The notes under the pieces are model-generated. The model was not told the DNA's origin. It made no database searches and worked only from the letters and a program-made list of their open reading frames with translations. Made by a program: the position numbers and the translations under genes. Of a stretch of 64,000 bases of DNA, positions 58,627 to 64,000 are shown piece after piece. This DNA is from Fodinicola acaciae (GTDB taxonomy: Bacteria; Actinomycetota; Actinomycetes; Mycobacteriales; HKI-0501), in assembly GCF_010993745.1 (NCBI RefSeq), contig NZ_WOTN01000001.1, positions 375,235 to 439,234 on the forward strand, in the 5' to 3' direction. Each line of letters opens with the position of its first letter. Position 1 is the stretch's first letter.

Positions 58627-59724
58627 TCAGCTGCGCGGGTCGATGACGGCCTTGATCTCCTCGAGGCGGTGCATCGCCTCGATCCGCTGGTACGCGGCGG
58701 ACAATCCGACCGGTGTGCCGAACAGATCGTCCCACGACATCCGGCCGGCGAACGTGGTGAAAAACTCGATGGCGCGGTGATAGTCGGCGATGTCGCCATT
58801 GAGCGAGCCGACGATGGTGAGCTCTTTCCCCATCACCGCGCCAAGTGGCAGCGGCGCGACGGCCGGCGCGGTGCTGCCGACGATGACGATCCGGCCGCGT
58901 TGCGTGGCCATTCCGACCGCTTCGCGGCCGACCGAGGGTGCTCCGGCGAAGTCCATCACCAGCTCGGCGCCACGTCCGCCGGTCAGGTCGAGCACTCGCT
59001 CGACGATGCCATCGGCGACCTCGACCACCGCATCCGCGCCGAATTTCGTCGCCACCGCAAGGCGCGCGGCCGGAGCGCCGACCGTGATCACCTGTCCGGC
59101 ACCGGAAAGGCGAGCGACCGCGGTCGCGAACAGGCCGAGCGCACCGGAACCCTGGACGACGACTGTCGCGCCGGGTCGGACTCCGCCGACGCGATCAAAG
59201 GCGCGGAGCACGGTTTTGCCGGCACAGCCGGCCATCGCGGCCCAGGTGTCCGGCACACGGTCCGGCAACAGCAGTTTCGCGGCGCGCGGCACCACGTACG
59301 CGTATTCGCTGAGGCCGGCGGTCGCGTACGGGAAAGTGTCGCTGCGCTGCCGAAATCCGTAGCCACGGCGCGCGCAGGCCACCGGCTCGCGCAGGATCAC
59401 ACAACCGTGGCATTCACCGCAGGTCGACTCCGACCAACCGATCCGCGCGCCAGCCGGGATGTCGTGACCCAGCGCGTCCCGTGTGTCCGGACCGGTGGCG
59501 ATCACCTCGCCGACCATCTCGTGACCGAGGACCATCGGCAGCATTCCGGGAAAACTCATCCGGCCTGACCAGATTTCCACGTCGGTGCCGCAAAGCGTGG
59601 CACAACGGATGCGTACGAGTGCGGCGCCGGGAGTCAGGTCGTCCGGCAGCGGCAGCTCGGTCAGCCGCAGTGGTTCGCCGTGGTCGGTCAGCACCGCCGC
59701 GCGAGTGGAGGTCGGGATCGGCAT
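58627..59724 (-). CDS. Zinc-dependent alcohol dehydrogenase
   Basis: Medium-chain dehydrogenase of 365 residues. The catalytic zinc site is in CGTDVEIW and GHEMVGEV; the structural zinc cysteines are in STCGECHGCV and ACARR. The Rossmann fold shows VVVQGSGALGLFATAVA. AAGGAC precedes ATG 59724. First gene of the minus-strand run (ADH-AKR-esterase-esterase). A 16-bp operator lies 30 nt before the start, shared with the divergent amidohydrolase. Confidence 0.9.
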   Translation of the reverse strand: MPIPTSTRAAVLTDHGEPLRLTELPLPDDLTPGAALVRIRCATLCGTDVEIWSGRMSFPGMLPMVLGHEMVGEVIATGPDTRDALGHDIPAGARIGWSESTCGECHGCVILREPVACARRGYGFRQRSDTFPYATAGLSEYAYVVPRAAKLLLPDRVPDTWAAMAGCAGKTVLRAFDRVGGVRPGATVVVQGSGALGLFATAVARLSGAGQVITVGAPAARLAVATKFGADAVVEVADGIVERVLDLTGGRGAELVMDFAGAPSVGREAVGMATQRGRIVIVGSTAPAVAPLPLGAVMGKELTIVGSLNGDIADYHRAIEFFTTFAGRMSWDDLFGTPVGLSAAYQRIEAMHRLEEIKAVIDPRS

Positions 59725-59753
59725 CTGAGTCCTTCCGGTGGCAACTGAGGTTA

Positions 59754-59769
59754 GTCTACGAGTGTTGAC
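59754..59769. promoter_or_regulatory. Island operator, site 1
   Basis: GTCTACGAGTGTTGAC (other strand GTCAACACTCGTAGAC). It is centred between the divergent ADH (30 nt) and amidohydrolase (31 nt) starts. One of four copies with invariant CGTAGAC. Confidence 0.65.
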
Positions 59770-59799
59770 GAAAAAGTCCAGCAGGAGACGGGAGTATCC

Positions 59800-61149
59800 G
59801 TGCCGAGAGCGTTCGCAGATCTGGTCCTCCGCGGCGGACCGGTCCACACGATGGCCGGCGGCGATCCGGCGACCGCGCTGGCCGTCCGGAACAGCCGCGT
59901 GTCGCGAGTGGGGACGGATGCGCACGTACGCGACCTGACCGGTCCGCGTACGACGGTGGTCGATCTCAACGGACGCGCGGTGATTCCTGGGATCAACGAC
60001 GCGCACCTGCATGCGACCTGGCTCGGTCTGCGGTGGCCGCATACGTTGCTCGGCGACAGCGCCGGATCGCAGCGGTCGTTACAGCGGTCGTTACGGACGG
60101 ACGCCGAGCGCCGAGCGGCGATCCTGCGCGCCGGAGATGTCCTGGCGAGACTGGGAATCACCAGCTACACCGAGCCGGGGTTGGGTCCGGGGGAGGACGG
60201 CGGGTCGACCGGAGCCTTCGGCAGCTCGGTCGTACGGCAATATCGTGAGCTCGCGGCCGAGGGTTTGTTGCGGTCACGGGTAACCGCATTGTGGCTGTAT
60301 GGCGAGGTGGACGGTCCGAGTGCGTACGCCGATCTCGCAAGGGGACTGTCCACAATAGACGACAACAGGATGGATCCGCGGCATTTGTCGTTCACCGGTG
60401 TGAAGATCTTCGCCGATGGCATTCCGCCGATGCGTTCGGCATATCTCGATGACGGTTATTCCGACGGTGGCCGAGGCGAGCTTTTGGTCGATGGGAAGGA
60501 CGATGCCGAGCGAGAGCGGCATCTCACCGACATGATCCTGGCCGTGCATCGCGCCGGACTGCAGGTCGGCGTACACGCCACCGGCGACCGCGCGATCGAG
60601 GTCGTGCTCGACGCCGTGGCAATGGCGCGGGCGGAGCGAGACGTCGACCTTCGCCACTACGTCATTCACGGCGACTTGGTGACGGCGGCGCAGTTGAGAC
60701 GGATGGCGCGGCTGGGCGTCGGTCTGGCCGTGCAGGCCGGCATCGCGGTGCGTACGGCCAAGGCCGTGGAGGCCGTCCTGGCGGCCGGTCGCGCGGAAAA
60801 CGCGTGGCCGTTTCAGGACATTCTGCGGGCCGGCGTTCCGCTGTGCCTGACCTCGGACGCGCCGGTGCTCGCGCCCGACTGGCGGCGCGAGATCGCGGCG
60901 GCTGACGAATGGCTCGGAGCGGCCGCGGACGTGCGCGCGCGTGTCGAGTGCCTTCTTCGTTGTTATACGGTGAATCCGGCACGCCAGGACGGCGCGGACA
61001 GCTGGAAGGGCACGTTGGCCGCCGGAATGGCCGCCGACCTGTGCGTGCTGAGCGCCGATCCGTTGGCGCTGACCGCGGCGGAGCTGCCTGAGGTGGAGAT
61101 CGATCTTACTGTGCTCGGTGGAAAAATCGTCTACGAGCGGCTCAGGTGA
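59800..61149 (+). CDS. Amidohydrolase, YtcJ-like (second copy)
   Basis: 449 residues; AGGAGACGG precedes GTG 59800. Metal-site motifs: INDAHLHATWLG, GVKIFADGIPP, GVHATGDRAIE, VIHGDL and LTSDAPVLAPD. It is shorter than the copy at 45.6 kb, lacking parts of the insertion domain. It is controlled by operator site 1 and convergent with the next SDR, overlapping it by 8 bp. Confidence 0.88.
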   Translation: MPRAFADLVLRGGPVHTMAGGDPATALAVRNSRVSRVGTDAHVRDLTGPRTTVVDLNGRAVIPGINDAHLHATWLGLRWPHTLLGDSAGSQRSLQRSLRTDAERRAAILRAGDVLARLGITSYTEPGLGPGEDGGSTGAFGSSVVRQYRELAAEGLLRSRVTALWLYGEVDGPSAYADLARGLSTIDDNRMDPRHLSFTGVKIFADGIPPMRSAYLDDGYSDGGRGELLVDGKDDAERERHLTDMILAVHRAGLQVGVHATGDRAIEVVLDAVAMARAERDVDLRHYVIHGDLVTAAQLRRMARLGVGLAVQAGIAVRTAKAVEAVLAAGRAENAWPFQDILRAGVPLCLTSDAPVLAPDWRREIAAADEWLGAAADVRARVECLLRCYTVNPARQDGADSWKGTLAAGMAADLCVLSADPLALTAAELPEVEIDLTVLGGKIVYERLR

Positions 61150-61864
61150 GCAGCTGGCCGCCATCGACCGGCAGGCTCACGCCAGTGATGTGCGCCGCGA
61201 CGTCGCTGGCCAGGAACACCACCGCCGCGGCCACGGCCTCGACGGTTGCCAGCTCCCGCAACGGAATCCGGTCCAGCCAGGCCTGGCGTGCCGGCGAGCC
61301 GGCCGGCAGTCCGGCGGCGAGCATCGGCGTGAGCACCGGACCGGGAGCTACCGCGTTGACACGGATGCCATGCTCGGCCAGCTCGATCGCCGACCAGCGC
61401 GTCAACGCGTCGACAGCGGCCTTGCTGCATTCGTAGCCACCCATGCCAGGAGTCGGCTGGCGCGCGCCGATCGACGACAGGTTGACCACGGCGCCACCCC
61501 TGCCGCGCGACACCAGCTGCCGCGCAACCTGTTGCGTCATCAGGAAAGTGCCGTGCGCGTTCGTACGCAGGATCCGCAGCATGTCCGCGCCGGGCAGCTC
61601 CATCAGCCGGCCATGGACGGTCAGCAGGCCGGCATTGTTGACCAGCACGTCGACTGGACCGATCCGCTCAAGGGCCGCGGCGATCGAATCCTCGTCGGTG
61701 ATGTCGATGGCGACCCCACGGATGCCGAGCGAGGTCGCCGCCACGTCGGCGTCGCGGAGGTCGGCGACCACCACGTCGTCGCCGAGATCGCGGAAGGCGG
61801 CGGCGATCGCGCGGCCGATGCCGCCGGCACCTCCGGTGACCAGGACCGTACGGACGACGCTCAT
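61142..61864 (-). CDS. Short-chain dehydrogenase/reductase
   Basis: Classical SDR of 240 residues: TGGAGGIG, NNAGLL, Ser in NLSSIGA and YxxxK as GYECSKAA. Asp at the end of beta-2 (VVADLRD) favours NAD. GGGAGGAG precedes ATG 61864. Divergent from the aldo/keto-reductase gene across operator site 2. Confidence 0.9.
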   Translation of the reverse strand: MSVVRTVLVTGGAGGIGRAIAAAFRDLGDDVVVADLRDADVAATSLGIRGVAIDITDEDSIAAALERIGPVDVLVNNAGLLTVHGRLMELPGADMLRILRTNAHGTFLMTQQVARQLVSRGRGGAVVNLSSIGARQPTPGMGGYECSKAAVDALTRWSAIELAEHGIRVNAVAPGPVLTPMLAAGLPAGSPARQAWLDRIPLRELATVEAVAAAVVFLASDVAAHITGVSLPVDGGQLLT

Positions 61865-61886
61865 CGCGGCTCCTCCCAGGTTTATA

Positions 61887-61902
61887 GTCATCACTCGTAG
61901 AC
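61887..61902. promoter_or_regulatory. Island operator, site 2
   Basis: GTCATCACTCGTAGAC, 29 nt before the plus-strand aldo/keto reductase and 23 nt before the minus-strand SDR. Confidence 0.65.
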
Positions 61903-61931
61903 AATAAATCCGTTACGGTAAAGGAGGAAGC

Positions 61932-62858
61932 ATGCGTGGTGACGTGCCGGTCCTGGCGCTCGGATCGTGGCACACCTGGGACCGGATGGAATTCGACGAG
62001 GTCGTCGCGGTGATCGCGCGAGCGGCCGAGCTCGGCTGTGCGTTCTTCGACGTGGCGCATTACGACATGGGTCCACACGCGGAAGGCTCGCGCACCGACC
62101 TGATTTTCGGTCAAGCCGTACGCGCCGCCGGTCTCACCCGCGAAGATTGGCTTTATTGCGGCAAACTCTGGCTCTGGGACTATCCTCGCACCGGTTTCGA
62201 CCGGCAAATGACGACATCTCTGGAGCGCGTAGGTGTGGAACGCGCGGACATGGTCGTGGTTGGCGACTATGCCGGCGCGCTGGAGGTGGAGCGTGTCGTG
62301 GTGGACGTGGCCGAGCAGGTCGAGGCCGGCAGGTTTGCCAGCTGGGGTGTCAACAACTGGCGGATTGGCGACGTACGAGCGGCGATCGACATCGCGCGGC
62401 GGCACGGCCTGCCGCCTCCGTCGTTTGCTCAGCTGAAATACGGTCTGGTGCGGCGGTCGGTGGCCGAAGGTGAGTGCTACGCCCCGCTGTTCGCGTCCGG
62501 CGAGCTGGCGCTGCAGGCCTCCGACGTACTGGAAGGTGGCCTGCTGGCCGGAAACCTGCGGCCAGGCCGGAAAATCGGTGCCGACGTCGGTGGCATCCGT
62601 GGTCGCATCATCGATGCCTGGCCGCAGGTGGCCCACATTGCCGGCGATCTCGGTGTGTCCGCCGCACAGCTCGGCATTGCCTTCTGCCTGACCAATCCGG
62701 CGACGGCCAACGTGCTGGTCGGTGTGTCGAGCCTTGCGCAGCTGGAGGACGATCTCGCGGCGATCGAGCTGGTCGATCGTGTCGGCGCGGATACGCTGCG
62801 CGAGCTGACCGATGCTCTGTGGCTGGACCGCGAGGTCGCCGCCGACGGAAGTTGGTGA
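61932..62858 (+). CDS. Aldo/keto-reductase-like protein (second copy)
   Basis: 308 residues, paralogue of the 57.7-kb protein: GSWHTWDRMEFDEVVAVI, FFDVAHYD, YCGKLWLWD and GVNNWRIGD. Asp, Tyr and Lys of the tetrad are kept, but the histidine position again reads VVVGDY. Sharing this loss in both copies argues for a distinct subfamily, not decay. Preceded by operator site 2 and AAAGGAGGA before ATG 61932. Confidence 0.82.
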   Translation: MRGDVPVLALGSWHTWDRMEFDEVVAVIARAAELGCAFFDVAHYDMGPHAEGSRTDLIFGQAVRAAGLTREDWLYCGKLWLWDYPRTGFDRQMTTSLERVGVERADMVVVGDYAGALEVERVVVDVAEQVEAGRFASWGVNNWRIGDVRAAIDIARRHGLPPPSFAQLKYGLVRRSVAEGECYAPLFASGELALQASDVLEGGLLAGNLRPGRKIGADVGGIRGRIIDAWPQVAHIAGDLGVSAAQLGIAFCLTNPATANVLVGVSSLAQLEDDLAAIELVDRVGADTLRELTDALWLDREVAADGSW

Positions 62859-62875
62859 AACGGCTGGCATTTTTA

Positions 62876-62891
62876 GTCGACGTGCGTAGAC
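62876..62891. promoter_or_regulatory. Island operator, site 3
   Basis: GTCGACGTGCGTAGAC, ending 31 nt before the methyltransferase start. TAGACT within it could double as a -10 box. Confidence 0.65.
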
Positions 62892-62922
62892 TAATGGTCT
62901 CACGGTCGGACGAGGAGTCGCG

Positions 62923-63900
62923 ATGACAGCAACCACGCCAGGCCGGATCGTCGACATCGCCATTGGTTACATGGCCGCCAAGCAGCTGTTCGCCGCCTCG
63001 CGGATCGGCTTGTTCCAAGCGTTGGCCGGCGGTCCGCGTACGGTGGCCGAGCTGGCCACGGCGACGGGTGTGAGTGACCGGACCGTGCGCATTCTCGCGG
63101 ACGCGATGAACGCGCATGGACTGCTCGAGCGGCGAGACGGCCGATATGCCTTGAGTCCGGATGCCGCCGCGTATCTTGGTGGCGATGGCGGCACCGATTT
63201 GGCGCCGTTCCTGAGATTTCTCAACGAGATCAGCTATTGGCAGTGGCTGCAGTTCGACGGCGCGGTGGACGCGGCAAAGCCGGGTGAGCTGCGGTTGGAC
63301 GACGCAGGTTGGAGCACGTTCATGGCCGGCGTGATGCGTTACAGCGCGGTGCACGCCGCGATGTTGGCCGACAGCTTCGATTTCACGCCCTTCCGGTCCA
63401 TGCTCGACCTCGGTGGGCTCTCGCCGGCCTTCGCCATCGGAGCCATGCGCGGCAATCCGCACCTTTCCGTACGGTTCGTCTTCGCGTCGACGGCGACGAA
63501 AGGCATTGTCGACGCGCTCGCCGCCGCCGGATTTGCCGACCGTGCGAAGGTCGAGCCGGCGGACACGCCGACCGCCGCGCCGGGTGGTGACCACGACATC
63601 GTGATGGTCAACCACGTGATTCATCGGTTCAGTGCCGAACAAAACCAGGCGATCCTGGCCAATGCCCGCGCGGCCGCGCAGACCGGCGCGACCCTGCTGT
63701 TGCTGGACTTTTTCCTGGACGACAACCAATGCCAGCGCCGGATCGACGCACTGCACGCCGGCGAGTATTTCGTTATCGACGGCACGGTCGTCTATCCGGA
63801 GGCGGACGTACGCGCGTGGCTCGACAAAGCCGGCTGGCGCGCGCAAACCGTGCTGGAGCTGCCGGGCAGTCCTCGCGTCCTGGTGGCCGAAGCCGTCTGA
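62923..63900 (+). CDS. O-methyltransferase family 2-like protein
   Basis: SAM-dependent methyltransferase fold, 325 residues. An N-terminal winged-helix dimerisation domain (AASRIGLFQALAGGPRTV, then TGVSDRTVRILADAM) is followed by the catalytic Rossmann domain. The SAM-binding loop, normally DxGGGxG, reads LDLGGLSPAFA, and a later segment DIVMVNHVIHRFS corresponds to the motif around the catalytic His. The altered Gly-rich loop makes methyl transfer uncertain; similar variants have other activities. Preceded by operator site 3. Confidence 0.82.
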   Translation: MTATTPGRIVDIAIGYMAAKQLFAASRIGLFQALAGGPRTVAELATATGVSDRTVRILADAMNAHGLLERRDGRYALSPDAAAYLGGDGGTDLAPFLRFLNEISYWQWLQFDGAVDAAKPGELRLDDAGWSTFMAGVMRYSAVHAAMLADSFDFTPFRSMLDLGGLSPAFAIGAMRGNPHLSVRFVFASTATKGIVDALAAAGFADRAKVEPADTPTAAPGGDHDIVMVNHVIHRFSAEQNQAILANARAAAQTGATLLLLDFFLDDNQCQRRIDALHAGEYFVIDGTVVYPEADVRAWLDKAGWRAQTVLELPGSPRVLVAEAV

Positions 63901-63916
63901 CACCGTTGATTTTTTT

Positions 63917-63932
63917 GCCGACAGTCGTAGAC
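63917..63932. promoter_or_regulatory. Island operator, site 4
   Basis: GCCGACAGTCGTAGAC, ending 30 nt before the next start codon at 63963. Confidence 0.65.
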
Positions 63933-63962
63933 TATCCCGCATTCCTCCGAGAGAAGGACTCC

Positions 63963-64000
63963 ATGCCGAGGAAGCAGCGCAGGACACGGTTGGCGGCGCT
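63963..64000 (+). CDS. Start of an unidentified gene (cut by window edge)
   Basis: ATG 63963 follows AGAGAAGGAC and opens MPRKQRRTRLAA, a basic N-terminus that could begin a signal peptide. Twelve codons are visible, too few for a family call. Its position 30 nt after operator site 4 makes it a member of the same regulon. Confidence 0.6.
   Translation, partial: MPRKQRRTRLAA

Noticed and set aside
1-64000. tRNA, rRNA, CRISPR arrays, complete insertion sequences or prophage genes
   Set aside because: No cloverleaf, repeat-spacer pattern, transposase or phage structural gene was recognised on either strand. CGTACG hexamers are very frequent but look like a genome-wide word preference.

Overview
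The window is GC-rich, densely coded DNA with many GTG starts, TGA-overlapping start/stop junctions and families typical of Actinomycetota (AfsR/SARP regulators, DUF222 remnant, ECF41 sigma factor, MmyB-type XRE regulator, TIGR02569-type kinase). It reads as a chromosomal segment of a filamentous or soil actinobacterium. The genus cannot be fixed from the sequence alone. No rRNA, tRNA, CRISPR array, complete insertion sequence or phage gene was found.

Layout. 1-9.8 kb holds unlinked housekeeping and accessory genes: the tail of an MFS exporter, a DUF222 remnant joined in frame to a secreted alpha/beta hydrolase, an FAD monooxygenase with a split base composition, a double phosphotransferase-like protein, a secreted chymotrypsin-fold protease, a hexapeptide-repeat protein and a hydrolase. 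9.7-16.4 kb is a LacI-operator-controlled L-rhamnoside uptake and degradation operon (binding protein, two permeases, GH78 rhamnosidase, rhamnose isomerase). 16.4-16.8 kb holds tandem palindromic repeats. 16.7-19.3 kb is a PadR-regulated DrrAB-like exporter with two DUF1048 genes. 19.3-28.7 kb is mostly regulators (AfsR/SARP, ArsR, XRE, TetR) with their small target enzymes, including a short-chain dehydrogenase with a Tat signal.

28.7-45.7 kb is the most distinctive part: two neighbouring class I lanthipeptide loci. Locus 1 (minus strand) is lanA1-lanB1-lanC-lanC, with two cyclases behind one dehydratase. Locus 2 has a precursor of 84 residues with ten cysteines and an N-terminal FDLD box on the plus strand, facing lanC3-lanB2 on the minus strand, and a divergent ABC exporter. 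lanB2 carries an in-frame copy of a palindromic MITE-like repeat. Between the loci lie an ECF41 sigma factor with its oxidoreductase partner and its probable promoter, an AlkD-like glycosylase and two small secreted proteins. A shared GAGCGCTAAA motif lies upstream of lanA1, the two secreted proteins and the secreted protease.

45.6-64 kb is a catabolic or biosynthetic island that appears twice over in enzyme content: two amidohydrolases, two MoaF-like proteins, three SDR/ADH enzymes, two aldo/keto reductases, two HSL-type esterases, a SnoaL-like protein and an O-methyltransferase, served by a branched-chain-amino-acid-type ABC importer with a permease-ATPase fusion. Four copies of a 16-bp operator (GYCNNC-N4-GTAGAC), each about 30 nt from a start codon, tie its right half into one regulon. 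The substrate is unknown.
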